DNA of 42,414 nucleotides from Oscillospiraceae bacterium (GTDB lineage: Bacteria > Bacillota_A > Clostridia > Oscillospirales > Oscillospiraceae), in assembly GCA_017627975.1 (NCBI GenBank), contig JAGAFT010000243.1, positions 1-42,414 of the forward strand. The letters are read 5' to 3'. A program made the position numbers and the translations under genes. Below are positions 1-8,863 of the stretch, piece by piece. The notes under the pieces are model-generated. The model saw nothing but the letters and a program-made list of their open reading frames with translations, did not search any database and was not told the origin of the DNA. Numbering within the stretch: position 1 is the first letter of the stretch; each line of letters begins with the position of its first letter.

Positions 1-6
1 AATTCT

Positions 7-963
7 GTGTGCTCAAAGGTAACCTGGCCACGTTCTAATTTACGCACTCTTAGTGGCATACCGTCCCCCGGCCTAGCTCCGCAGCCCCAGTATACCATTT
101 TTCATGCATTTCGTGTGCAGCTTTGCGGCATGAGCGTTCTTTTCCGGGAGGGTGATCTTGCCCTCACCATGTACGTCATCAAGGCGGGGACGGTCGGCGT
201 ATATACCGATTACGGGACATCCTTTGAAAAACAGATTGCCGTTCTGAAACAGGGCGACTTCCTGGGTGAGATGGGAATGATCGAGGGCCTTCCGCGTACG
301 GCGACGGCTGTCGTGCTGGAGGATGCGGCGGTCCTGACCGAGCTGACCGAAGAAGATATGGCCCTCTACTTCCGGAACCAGCCGGATCAGATGATCCGGA
401 TCATGCGGCAGCTGAGTTCCCGGATCCGCGAGATGGACGGCCGTTTCTATTCCGCGTGCCGAACGCTGAGGGAGAGTGAAACCGCCACTCAGAGCGGGGC
501 CGAAAAAAGCGATGCGCTGAACAAAAAGCTGCAGGAGATCAGCCGGGAAGCCGATCGCCAGGACAGCTTTCGAATCGGACAGCAGTCTTCCTTCTTTCCC
601 TATGTGCTGGACGATCTTGAACAGTACGGAGAAAAGGACAGCATCGTCCGGGCAGGCTTCCTGGAAAAAAGGCTCAAACATACCGCTGCGCCGGGAGAGC
701 TGCACGCCAACCCGGATGATGAATTTTCAAAAGCTTCGGTCGGACCCAATGACCGCATCATCTCGGAATATGTCAAAATGATTCCCCAGCTTCGACGCCT
801 GGACGAACCGATTTATCCCGAAGCGGTCTATGTCACAAAACTGGCATCCGGCGGGTACAGGATTTTGAACGGTCACCATCGCTGGGCTGCCGCGCTGAAG
901 TGCGGACTGGACAAACTGCGGATCAGGATCCTGAATCCGGGGGATTCGGGCGGACTTTTCTGA
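7..963 (+). CDS. Cyclic-nucleotide-binding domain protein with C-terminal ParB-like domain (5' end uncertain)
   Basis: The product has a Crp-type cyclic-nucleotide-binding domain at about residues 46-145, with FREGD near its start and the GDFLGEMG...R-T-A-T-A segment that forms the phosphate-binding cassette. A variable linker follows, then a ParB/sulfiredoxin-like domain at about residues 235-312 ending in the NGHHRWAAAL motif. There is no helix-turn-helix, so it is probably not a transcription factor; a nucleotide-sensing protein with a ParB-type (possibly nucleotidyl-hydrolysing or kinase-like) domain is an inference. The N-terminal 42 residues do not look like the usual lead-in to this fold, and no ribosome site precedes the first start. 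The true start may lie outside the window, or be GTG at 115 or ATG at 130. The SpoIIE-type phosphatase gene starts 47 bases downstream on the same strand, so the two may act together. Confidence 0.75.
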   Translation: MCSKVTWPRSNLRTLSGIPSPGLAPQPQYTIFHAFRVQLCGMSVLFREGDLALTMYVIKAGTVGVYTDYGTSFEKQIAVLKQGDFLGEMGMIEGLPRTATAVVLEDAAVLTELTEEDMALYFRNQPDQMIRIMRQLSSRIREMDGRFYSACRTLRESETATQSGAEKSDALNKKLQEISREADRQDSFRIGQQSSFFPYVLDDLEQYGEKDSIVRAGFLEKRLKHTAAPGELHANPDDEFSKASVGPNDRIISEYVKMIPQLRRLDEPIYPEAVYVTKLASGGYRILNGHHRWAAALKCGLDKLRIRILNPGDSGGLF

Positions 964-1010
964 TCCTTATCATTTCTGTATACTGCCTGTGAGTGCGCAG
1001 GGGGAAATGC

Positions 1011-2738
1011 ATGAAAGTATACGAGAAAATTAAAACCAGACGGGGAACCATTGCCGGCCGAAACATCCGAAGCCTTGTTTTCCTCGGCCTGTTCCTGATC
1101 CTGGGTGTCGGCGTGGTGGGAGGCCAGCTTCTGTATACCAGAGCTTTAAAAATCTTCACCGATTATACCTATGCCAATGCCCACCTGCTTGCCGACAACA
1201 TCAGCGGCATTGCCCCGACAAAATTCTTTGAGACCGAGAAGAAGGACGAGGAGTACTTCAGCATCCGCTATATGTTTATGACGGCCGGGATTTATGCCGA
1301 GGAGTACAAGGATATCTATCTCGTGGTTCCGGGAGAAGACGATCTGGTTTATATCAGCGAGATCTATCACAATCTAGCCGAAGGAAATGAAAGCCTTTCG
1401 GACTCCCAGGCTGAATTCCTGGACCATCGGCCGTACCAGCCGGGTGAAAAAGAAATCATGACAGAGCTTCTGGAAAACAGGATGGCTCCAAGGGAGGAGA
1501 AGCTCTTCGTCGGCCTCAGAGAGCTGGAGGGGGAAAAACTCGCCACCGCACTGGTGCCTATCCGGTATATGGATGGTGAAGTGCCCGCCCTGATCGGAAT
1601 TGACGTATCCATCGCCGAGATTTTCGAAGCACAGATGAACCTCTACGTGATGCTGGCCATTACCATTGTCGTGATTACGGCTGTCGGAATTGTCGCACAT
1701 TATCTGATTCTGAACCGAAAGGTGATTCGCCCGATTCAGGCCCTGAAACAGGAGACGGATTCGCTGGTCGAGAATCTGGAGCGGGAGGAAGAATACGTCT
1801 CGGACGTGCATACCGGTGACGAGCTGGAAGCCCTGGCTCACTCGGTGGAGGAAATGGACCGCAGTCTGAAGCACTATATCCGCGAAAACGCGGCGATCAC
1901 GGCGGAGAGAGAACGTCTCAACACGGAGCTTATGCTTGCCGCGCGGATCCAGGAGGATATGCTTCCGCATATCTTTCCGCCGTTCCCGGAACGGAAGGAA
2001 GTCAGCCTTTTTGCCGTGATGGATCCGGCAAAAGAGGTTGGCGGCGACTTTTACGATTATTTCCTGATCGATGACAATCATCTTGGTCTGGTGATCGCGG
2101 ATGTTTCCGGCAAGGGTATCCCGGCGGCACTGTTTATGATGAAGTCGATGACACTGCTGCGAAACTGTGTGCTCGCCGGACTCGGTCCGAAGCAGGCGAT
2201 GGAACAGCTGAACAACCAGATCGCGGTCGACAATTCCGAGTCCATGTTTGTAACGGTCTGGCTTGGAATCCTCGATCTTAAGAACGGCAGCCTGGTGGCG
2301 GTGAACGCCGGGCATGAATATCCGGTTTTAAGAAGTCCCGAGGGCTGTTACGAGCTCTATAAAGACCGGCACGGACCGGCGGCCGGCAGCATGGAAGACC
2401 TCCGTTACAGGGAATATGAGCTGAAGCTGGAGCCCGGCAGCATCCTGTTCGTATATTCCGACGGCCTTCCGGAAGCAACCGACAGGAACAGCCGCCTTTT
2501 CGGGACAGATCGCACCCTGAAGGCGCTCAACGGCGTGTCCGGCGAGGACCCTGAAGAGGTTCTGAAGACGGTCAGGGAAGCGGTGAATGAATTTGTCGGG
2601 GAGGCGCCCCAGTTTGACGATCTGACCATGCTGTGCCTTGCCTATCACGGACCGGAGAAGAGTCCGGCGTCTGTGGGATCGGCTGTACAGGATCCGGAAG
2701 CGATGGAAAAGGGGGAAGAAGATGCAGCAGAAAAGTGA
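1011..2738 (+). CDS. Membrane-anchored SpoIIE/RsbU-type PP2C serine phosphatase with HAMP domain
   Basis: A 575-residue protein. A membrane segment at about 20-40 is followed by an extracellular sensor region to about 205, a second membrane segment (LYVMLAITIVV onward), a HAMP linker, a short coiled coil, and a SpoIIE-type PP2C domain from about 305. The phosphatase shows the metal-binding VGGDFYDYF and ADVSGKGIPAALFM segments and a closing FDDLTMLCL. In this family such proteins dephosphorylate anti-anti-sigma factors (RsbV/SpoIIAA type) or similar targets. No such partner gene is present here. The ATG at 1011 was chosen over GTG at 993 because AGGGGG lies six bases ahead of it. Its last 17 bases overlap the next gene, which suggests translational coupling to the small GG-leader peptide. 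Confidence 0.9.
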   Translation: MKVYEKIKTRRGTIAGRNIRSLVFLGLFLILGVGVVGGQLLYTRALKIFTDYTYANAHLLADNISGIAPTKFFETEKKDEEYFSIRYMFMTAGIYAEEYKDIYLVVPGEDDLVYISEIYHNLAEGNESLSDSQAEFLDHRPYQPGEKEIMTELLENRMAPREEKLFVGLRELEGEKLATALVPIRYMDGEVPALIGIDVSIAEIFEAQMNLYVMLAITIVVITAVGIVAHYLILNRKVIRPIQALKQETDSLVENLEREEEYVSDVHTGDELEALAHSVEEMDRSLKHYIRENAAITAERERLNTELMLAARIQEDMLPHIFPPFPERKEVSLFAVMDPAKEVGGDFYDYFLIDDNHLGLVIADVSGKGIPAALFMMKSMTLLRNCVLAGLGPKQAMEQLNNQIAVDNSESMFVTVWLGILDLKNGSLVAVNAGHEYPVLRSPEGCYELYKDRHGPAAGSMEDLRYREYELKLEPGSILFVYSDGLPEATDRNSRLFGTDRTLKALNGVSGEDPEEVLKTVREAVNEFVGEAPQFDDLTMLCLAYHGPEKSPASVGSAVQDPEAMEKGEEDAAEK

Positions 2739-3057
2739 GATCAAAGCGCTGTCATCCGAGGAGCTGGAACAGGTCGCCGGCGGCGCCACAAAAGCCTATA
2801 TCACCGCGGTCCGGCTGATGAACGGCGAATTCGGTTCAGGCGAGGACAGCCGAGCGGCGATTGCGGCTCTCGGACTGGACTACTGGAGCGTTCAGCATAT
2901 GGTAAAAGCCCTTTCACAGGGCTACGGCCAGGTGGCACAGGATGTCATCGACGGCAAATACGGAAAAGATGCGGCACGCTTTAAGGCCCTTTCCCTTGCC
3001 GGATACGACCCGATCCTGGTACAGCGGATTGTCAACGGCATGGTGAAAGACGACTGA
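2722..3057 (+). CDS. Small double-glycine-leader peptide with two CW_7-like (Cpl-7) wall-binding repeats
   Basis: A 111-residue protein starting at ATG 2722 after GGGGGAAGAAG, inside the end of the phosphatase gene. Residues 9-21 (ALSSEELEQVAGG) match the leader of peptides exported and cleaved by C39-peptidase ABC transporters: L-S-x-E-E-L-x-x-V-x-G-G. Cleavage after Gly21 would release about 90 residues. The mature part is two related repeats, at about 27-64 and 71-108. Both carry the G-x-[FY]-G ... A-x-G-x-D ... V-Q-x-x-V pattern of CW_7 domains, known from the cell-wall-binding end of the Cpl-7 lysozyme. There is no catalytic domain and no cysteine. A secreted wall-binding peptide, bacteriocin-like factor or signal are all possible. 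No C39 transporter or immunity gene is visible here. Coding status is well supported; function is inferred. Confidence 0.8.
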   Translation: MQQKSEIKALSSEELEQVAGGATKAYITAVRLMNGEFGSGEDSRAAIAALGLDYWSVQHMVKALSQGYGQVAQDVIDGKYGKDAARFKALSLAGYDPILVQRIVNGMVKDD

Positions 3058-3087
3058 ACTGATTTTTCAAGGAAAGGAAGGGAAACA

Positions 3088-4584
3088 ATGCATTATTCCA
3101 CTCTGCTCGGACGTAAAGATATGATCGGCTGCGTCCTGTGCAAGGATGCTCCCTGCACGGCAGCCTGCGGAAAGCTGGATACGGGATATCTCCTGCGAAG
3201 CATCTGGTTTGACAACGAAGTATCCGCGGCGGAAAAGCTCAGCGAAGAATTCCCGTGCCGTGAATGTACGGCCCCCTGTGAGTCCGCCTGCCTGGCCCCG
3301 TCGAAGGTCGGCATCCGGTCGCTGATGATTCGGCTGCATGATGAGGTCCTTCCGGAAGTCGAGCAGGTTCCCGATGAAGACAGGCTGAAAACCGACTTCT
3401 GCGGCGTGCCCCTGGAGAACCCGTTTCTTCTCTCGTCTTCGGTTGTTGCAAGCACCTATGACATGTGCGCGCGCGCCTTTGAAGCCGGATGGGGCGGAGC
3501 CTGTTTCAAGACGATCTGCAACTTTGAAATCCACGAGGCCTCGCCGCGTTTTTCCGCCGTCAAAGGAGATAACGGGACAATCATCGGCTTCAAGAATATC
3601 GAACAGCTATCCGACCACAGTGTTGCGGAAAACATGAAGATTTTCCGGGATCTCAAAAAGAACTATCCCGGCAAGTTCATCCTTGCCTCCATCATGGGAC
3701 AGAATGAGCGGGAATGGGCGGACCTGGCACGACAGTGTGAGGAAAACGGAGCGGATGCGATCGAGCTGAATTTCTCATGTCCCAACATGGCCAGCGACGG
3801 ACTGGGCTCGGACATCGGCCAGATTCCGGAACTGGTTGAGCGCTATACCGCGGCTGCCAAAAGCGGCTGCGGCATTCCGGTCCTTGCAAAACTGACGCCG
3901 AACGTCCAGAGCCTTGTACCGGCCGCGTTGGCCGCCAAACGCGGGGGAGCCGACGGGCTTGCGGCCATCAACACCATCAAAAGCATCCTGGGGGAAAACC
4001 TTCACACCTATGTGTCCTCTCCCGCCGTTCACGGCATGAGCGCGGTCGGAGGCTACAGCGGCAATGCCGTGAAACCCATCGCACTCAGGATGATCGCGGA
4101 ACTCGGCTGGGAAGAAGAGCTGAAATCCCTTCATATCAGCGGGATGGGAGGGATTGAGACCTGGCGGGATGCGATGGAGTATATCCTGCTCGGCTGCAGC
4201 AGCGTACAGGTGACCACAGCGGTCATGCAGTACGGATACCGCATCATCGACGACCTGAAATCGGGCATGAACCGCTACCTGCTGGAGAAGGGCTTTGCCA
4301 GCATCCGGGATGCCCGCGGACTGGGTCTTACGGCGGTCAATGCTTCAACGGATGTCCTGGAACGGGACACGGTGGTCTATCCCCGTTTTCAGCGGGACGG
4401 CTGTATCGGCTGCGGACGCTGCGTCATATCCTGCGCGGACGGCGGGCATCAGGCCATTTCCCTGGACCGGGATCGGAAGCCGGTCCTGAATCTGCGCAAA
4501 TGTGTGGGATGCCATCTCTGCGTTCTCGTCTGTCCCACGGAAAGCATTCTGCCCTACAACAGAAGAATTCAACCGCTTGCCTAG
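3088..4584 (+). CDS. PreA-like dihydropyrimidine/dihydroorotate dehydrogenase relative with extra N-terminal Fe-S module
   Basis: A 498-residue protein in three parts. Residues 15-68 hold two four-cysteine groups (C15, C18, C23, C27 and C57, C60, C64, C68) like the N-terminal Fe-S module of dihydropyrimidine dehydrogenase. A flavin-binding DHODH-type barrel follows at about 100-420, with the active-site loop NFSCPNMASDG centred on C231. The C-terminus is a ferredoxin domain with CIGCGRC and CVGCHLC motifs. The FAD/NADPH domains that sit between the N-terminal Fe-S module and the barrel in full-length enzymes are absent, and no preT gene follows. Reduction of uracil or thymine, or a related oxidation, is the likely chemistry. 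The electron partner is unknown. GGAAAGGAAGGG precedes the ATG. Confidence 0.85.
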   Translation: MHYSTLLGRKDMIGCVLCKDAPCTAACGKLDTGYLLRSIWFDNEVSAAEKLSEEFPCRECTAPCESACLAPSKVGIRSLMIRLHDEVLPEVEQVPDEDRLKTDFCGVPLENPFLLSSSVVASTYDMCARAFEAGWGGACFKTICNFEIHEASPRFSAVKGDNGTIIGFKNIEQLSDHSVAENMKIFRDLKKNYPGKFILASIMGQNEREWADLARQCEENGADAIELNFSCPNMASDGLGSDIGQIPELVERYTAAAKSGCGIPVLAKLTPNVQSLVPAALAAKRGGADGLAAINTIKSILGENLHTYVSSPAVHGMSAVGGYSGNAVKPIALRMIAELGWEEELKSLHISGMGGIETWRDAMEYILLGCSSVQVTTAVMQYGYRIIDDLKSGMNRYLLEKGFASIRDARGLGLTAVNASTDVLERDTVVYPRFQRDGCIGCGRCVISCADGGHQAISLDRDRKPVLNLRKCVGCHLCVLVCPTESILPYNRRIQPLA

Positions 4585-4714
4585 GCCGAAGGGAAAGATC
4601 GTCTGCCGGCTGCGGACGGCATAAGGCGTACCAAGTGCTCCGGATCGTATCCCGGGATGCAGAGCAGACAAAATATCATTCAATCAGAGGAAAACGGGAT
4701 AAGGAGATTACAAG

Positions 4715-5842
4715 ATGAAATTCAAAAAGCTGTCACAGAAACAGTGGTATAACGGCGCGGTCATTGCCTGTATCGGCGTGGCGTTCTATGTGCTTCTGAC
4801 CAACTTCAGTACGGTGATGTCCGCCGTGAGCGGATTTCTTGGAAACTTCAAGGTGATTATTCTGGGAATCGTCTTTGCATACATCCTGAATCCGCTGGCG
4901 AACCTGTTTTCCAATAAGCTGCTGAAGAAGATGAAGGTCGGGTCCAGACGCTGGTCGCTGTCTGTTGTGCTGACGGTGGTGACGGCACTTTTGGTGTTGC
5001 TTTTCCTGATTGGGGCGCTGATTCCGCAACTGGTGACGAGTGTTGCCGCCTTCTCGGAGAACATCGACGATTACGCCGCCTCCGCGATCCGGATGCTGGA
5101 GGGCAGCTTCCTGGAGCGCTTCCTCAATGCGGACCGGCTCACGACCCTGTCGCAGAACGCTTTGAGCAGCATCATAAACTTTGTGAAGGAAAACGCGGGG
5201 AGAATCCTGAGCAGTGCGGCCAATTCTGGCAGGAATGTCATCTCGGCCGTGATCTCCCTGATTCTGGCCATCTATCTTCTCATGGACAAAAAGAGGGTCC
5301 TGAGAGGGTGGTGGCGTCTGGTGCGGGCGTTCTTCAGCCAGAATGCCACCATGGGAATCATGGATTTTTCCCTGCGCTGCGACGCCATTCTCATCAGTTT
5401 TCTTGTCCAGAGCCTGCTTGATTCCCTGATCATCGGTGTCGTGAACGCGATCTTTATGCTCATCTGCCGCATGCAGTATATCGGCCTTGTATCGGTCGTC
5501 GTTGCCATAACCAATCTCATCCCCAATTTCGGTCCCATCATCGGCGCGGTGGTCGGCGGCTTTGTGCTCTTTCTTGTGAATCCGCTCCATGCCCTGATGT
5601 TTGTCGCCTTCTGTGCGGTCCTTCAGTTCGCGGACGGATATATCCTGAAGCCGAAGCTGTTTTCGAGCTCTCTGGGGGTCTCCGGACTGCTGATCCTGGT
5701 GGCCAGCATCGTGCTGGGGAACATGTTCGGCATTGTTGGGATGGTGCTCTCCATTCCGGCGGCGGCGATCCTGAGCTTCATCTACAACGACTACCTCCTG
5801 CCGCGGCAGGAACAGCGTCGTACAAGAAACGAACAGTCCTGA
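4715..5842 (+). CDS. AI-2E family transporter (PerM/TqsA-like membrane protein)
   Basis: A 375-residue protein of the usual family length with about eight hydrophobic segments, including two near the N-terminus (residues 13-35 and 38-60) and the conserved glycine/proline-rich stretch ITNLIPNFGPIIGAVVGG typical of this family. Members have been proposed to export autoinducer-2 or to act in Na+(Li+)/H+ exchange; the substrate here cannot be told. GATAAGGAGATTACAAG supplies a good ribosome site ahead of the ATG. The preceding 130 bases hold no gene that I can see. A strong hairpin lies just after the stop codon. Confidence 0.88.
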   Translation: MKFKKLSQKQWYNGAVIACIGVAFYVLLTNFSTVMSAVSGFLGNFKVIILGIVFAYILNPLANLFSNKLLKKMKVGSRRWSLSVVLTVVTALLVLLFLIGALIPQLVTSVAAFSENIDDYAASAIRMLEGSFLERFLNADRLTTLSQNALSSIINFVKENAGRILSSAANSGRNVISAVISLILAIYLLMDKKRVLRGWWRLVRAFFSQNATMGIMDFSLRCDAILISFLVQSLLDSLIIGVVNAIFMLICRMQYIGLVSVVVAITNLIPNFGPIIGAVVGGFVLFLVNPLHALMFVAFCAVLQFADGYILKPKLFSSSLGVSGLLILVASIVLGNMFGIVGMVLSIPAAAILSFIYNDYLLPRQEQRRTRNEQS

Positions 5843-5864
5843 TAAAAACGATATACACGACAAA

Positions 5865-5909
5865 AAATATCGACAAATCCGGAATCAGAACCCGGATTTG
5901 TCGATATTT
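5865..5909. terminator. Perfect 18-bp hairpin between convergent genes (terminator)
   Basis: The arms at 5865-5882 and 5892-5909 are perfectly complementary around a 9-base loop. A run of A's on the left gives a U tract for transcripts coming from the right. It lies between the ends of the AI-2E permease gene and the leftward MATE operon, so it can serve both. Confidence 0.8.
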
Positions 5910-6016
5910 CTATGCTGTGCGCTTCTGTTTTCCTCTGATCTTCCCGGCTTTTGCCACAGCGAGGAAGAAGTGTCATGCCGAAAAGCCGGGAGAGTGCTTT
6001 GCGGTCCGGTGTTTCA

Positions 6017-7486
6017 TCAGGAGTCGGGGAAAGATTCAGGATGGGACATCTTTTTCAGTTCACCGGTACCGATGGGGATTGCGATGAGTGCGCTGATGAG
6101 ATCCGCGAAGGGCTGGGCAAGCTCAATGCCCAGAATCGAAGACAATCCGACGGCCTTCATTCCGAGCGGGAGCAGGAGCACCATCGGGATAAAGGCGAGT
6201 CCCTGCCGGGAAATGGCAAGCATGGTTGCCTTGGCCGTGGCACCGATATTCTGCAGCATCATATTGCACAGGACGATCCAGGAGGAAAGCGGAAGTGTCA
6301 CGAGCTGTGCGCGGAACGCAAAGACCGCGATTTGCGAGGCTTCCGGGCTTGCCCCGGTGACAAGGTTGGTTATGGGCTTTGCGAAGATAAACCCAAGGGC
6401 AGACAGCCCGACCAGAACAAGCGCAGCGAGCCGCACACAGAACCAGAAGGCCTGACGGACCCGGTCATATTTCTTCGCGCCATAATTAAACCCGCAGACC
6501 GGCTGAAATCCCTGACCGAATCCGATCAGGAGGGATGCAAGCACCATCATAATCCGGTTGACCCCTGTCATGGCCGCCTGGGCTGCATCAACCATTGCGG
6601 CACCGGTGACAAACAGGCCGATGGAATGATTCAGGCTTGCAGAGGAGATGCTGGCGATTCCCTGGCGGGCAAGGGAGGGAAGACCGCCCTGCATGATTCC
6701 TTTCAGATAATAGGCAGTGGGGCAGAAGTTTTTCAGCCGAATTTTGACGTTGTCACTCCGCTGCAGTCCGATCGCGAGAACCGTGAAGCTCACACACTGG
6801 CTGATTGCCGTGGCTAGTGCCGCGCCGGAGACGCCCATACCGGCGCCGAAGCGGGCGTGGAAACCGGCAAGGCCGATGGGGTCTCCGGCACGGAAAATGA
6901 GAATCGGATCCAGGAGAAGATTCAACACGGCCCCGGAAGTCAATCCGATCATCGAGAAGAGGGCGTTTCCCTGAAAGCGCAGCTGGTTGTTCATCACAAT
7001 GCTGCCCATCATGATCGGCGCAGCGAGTAGGATATAGCGCATGTATCGGACGGTGTTGAGCATGGTCTCTTCCGTCTTGGCGCCCAGAAGACCCGCGAGA
7101 CCGCGGCAGAAGCACAGCCCGAGTGCGGCGAGCAGAAGCCCGAAGGAGACCGCGCAGAAGAAGCCGGTGGCGGCCATCTTTTCGGCATCCTTCAGATCCT
7201 GACGTCCGAAAGCGCGGGAAATGTAATTCCCGGAGCCGTGTCCGTGGTAGAAGCCGATGGCCTGGATCATATTCATCAGCGGCATTACCACCCCAATGGC
7301 GGCAACCATGCTGTCGCTGTTCAGCTGACGGATAAAGAAGGTATCCGCCAGATTATAAAAAGCCGTGACAAGCATGCTGATCATGGTGGGCACCGCGAGT
7401 TTCAGGATCAGCGTTTCGACAGGCTCTGTCGTCATGCGTATAAATTTGGATTCGGGCGACTGCCTTGAAAAGGCATGGTGTTTCAA
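6017..7486 (-). CDS. MATE family multidrug/Na+ exporter
   Basis: A 489-residue protein with about twelve membrane segments and the MATE hallmarks: an N-terminal MTTEPVETLILKLAVPTMISM segment seen in clostridial members, and two internally related halves. It would export cationic drugs or metabolites in exchange for Na+ or H+. The TTG start at 7486 overlaps the stop of the preceding symporter gene in a TTGA arrangement, with AGGAGG eleven bases upstream. A later ATG at residue 18 is the alternative. It is the last gene of the acyltransferase-symporter-MATE operon. Confidence 0.88.
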   Translation of the reverse strand: MKHHAFSRQSPESKFIRMTTEPVETLILKLAVPTMISMLVTAFYNLADTFFIRQLNSDSMVAAIGVVMPLMNMIQAIGFYHGHGSGNYISRAFGRQDLKDAEKMAATGFFCAVSFGLLLAALGLCFCRGLAGLLGAKTEETMLNTVRYMRYILLAAPIMMGSIVMNNQLRFQGNALFSMIGLTSGAVLNLLLDPILIFRAGDPIGLAGFHARFGAGMGVSGAALATAISQCVSFTVLAIGLQRSDNVKIRLKNFCPTAYYLKGIMQGGLPSLARQGIASISSASLNHSIGLFVTGAAMVDAAQAAMTGVNRIMMVLASLLIGFGQGFQPVCGFNYGAKKYDRVRQAFWFCVRLAALVLVGLSALGFIFAKPITNLVTGASPEASQIAVFAFRAQLVTLPLSSWIVLCNMMLQNIGATAKATMLAISRQGLAFIPMVLLLPLGMKAVGLSSILGIELAQPFADLISALIAIPIGTGELKKMSHPESFPDS

Positions 7487-8862
7487 TGGATAGACGGCCT
7501 CCTTTTATGGAGCTTTGTGATCAGCAGGACAAGCAGGCCCATATACAAAGCTGCCAGGCCCAACGTGATCCAGCACAGAAGATCGGACTTCGGCGCAAGA
7601 CCGACCAGAATCAGCACCGGTGCGCCGAGAATGATTCCAAAGCTGCTTCCGACGACAAGGTTGTTTGCAGCAGGGGTTTCAAGATTCGGATCAATCTCGC
7701 GAAGCAGCAATATGCCGGAGCTGATGGTGCCGGTCAGCATGCCGTACATGGAAATCAGACCCTCATAATAATAGTCCGGGTATACCTTTTTGCATACGAA
7801 ACGCAGATGCAGCCAGGTGACGAGGGCACCGCCCGCCGCCAGCAGCAGGAACGGAAGCCAGAGGCCGCGAATATCCTCAAGATTGATCGATGCAATGCCC
7901 GCGACAATCATGATGTCAAAAAAGAAGCCGGAAATGCGGTTGAGAAGATAGTTGTTCTGGTACTGCCGGCGGATCAGACCGCGCTTTTTCCCGTCCTCCA
8001 GCAGGACCCGAAGGAGAATCGCCAGTGCCGATCCAATGATGAAGTTGAAGCCCCAGATCAGGGTGTTGACCGTTCCGGCCAGTCCGGGAGAAAGCGCGGC
8101 GATGCCGGAGGTCAGGACCCGGGCGACAAGATAAGTTGCCAGGTACACCAGAAGCACCATACAGATCTGAACGGAAAGCTTGTCGATGGAATCGGAAATA
8201 GGGATTTCATCGACGGACTGGAAATAGTCAGGGGGAAAGTGCTCTGATACGGTCTGACGGGCACTGCGGATCTTGTTTTTGCGTGCCAGAAGGTTCAGAA
8301 TCACAACACCGACGACACAGGCAACGAGATACCCCGCGGCGGCAATGGACAGGCCGAAGCTGCGTCCGCCGGCGAAGCCCAGCGCTTCATAGCTCGAGCC
8401 GACGTTGTTGGCCTGGCCGGGGCCCTGTCCGTAGCCCATCGGGAGCAGCAGACCGGCTGCCTTGAACATGCCGGGCATCAGCGTGTAGCTCAGCAGAAGG
8501 GTAATCATCAGACCGAAAACACCTTGAATGAGATAGGTGCTTACAATGACGGCGCCGGATTTCAAGCCCGTGAGATCCCCGCCGGCGGCTTCCCTGACCG
8601 GGACACGAAGGCTCATGGCAATAAAGCCGAGGGCAATCCCGTGATAAACCAGCATCTCAAACAGCGCGCCGTCGATGGAGATGAGCCCGGTGTATTTCAG
8701 CGCCAGCAGCAGAAAGCCGGCCAGCACCGCAATCGGCATCAGGCTCTTTCGGATGAAGGGGACCTTCTGACGAAGAAAGTTTGCAAACAGGACCGCGCCG
8801 GCGATCAGGCCAAACTGAATGATGATGTTCCACAATGCGTGATTGGCGGCTGAATAATCCAT
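7483..8862 (-). CDS. Sodium/glutamate symporter-like (GltS, ESS family) membrane protein
   Basis: A 459-residue protein with about eleven membrane segments. The glycine-rich LPMGYGQGPGQANNVG stretch and the Leu/Ile/Val pattern of the two halves resemble the ESS (glutamate:Na+ symporter) family. It is somewhat longer than E. coli GltS. The substrate is uncertain, because the glycine-rich loop differs from the classic GltS version. ATG at 8862 was chosen because AGGAGA lies eight bases upstream; a longer reading to 8937 would run into the acyltransferase gene and adds a non-hydrophobic stretch. It starts one base after the acyltransferase stop. Confidence 0.75.
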   Translation of the reverse strand: MDYSAANHALWNIIIQFGLIAGAVLFANFLRQKVPFIRKSLMPIAVLAGFLLLALKYTGLISIDGALFEMLVYHGIALGFIAMSLRVPVREAAGGDLTGLKSGAVIVSTYLIQGVFGLMITLLLSYTLMPGMFKAAGLLLPMGYGQGPGQANNVGSSYEALGFAGGRSFGLSIAAAGYLVACVVGVVILNLLARKNKIRSARQTVSEHFPPDYFQSVDEIPISDSIDKLSVQICMVLLVYLATYLVARVLTSGIAALSPGLAGTVNTLIWGFNFIIGSALAILLRVLLEDGKKRGLIRRQYQNNYLLNRISGFFFDIMIVAGIASINLEDIRGLWLPFLLLAAGGALVTWLHLRFVCKKVYPDYYYEGLISMYGMLTGTISSGILLLREIDPNLETPAANNLVVGSSFGIILGAPVLILVGLAPKSDLLCWITLGLAALYMGLLVLLITKLHKRRPSIH

Positions 8863-8863
8863 G

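Noticed and set aside
4733..5863. A 376-codon minus-strand frame over the AI-2E permease
   Set aside because: It encodes a His/Gln/Asp-rich product without domains and is antisense to a clear membrane protein gene.
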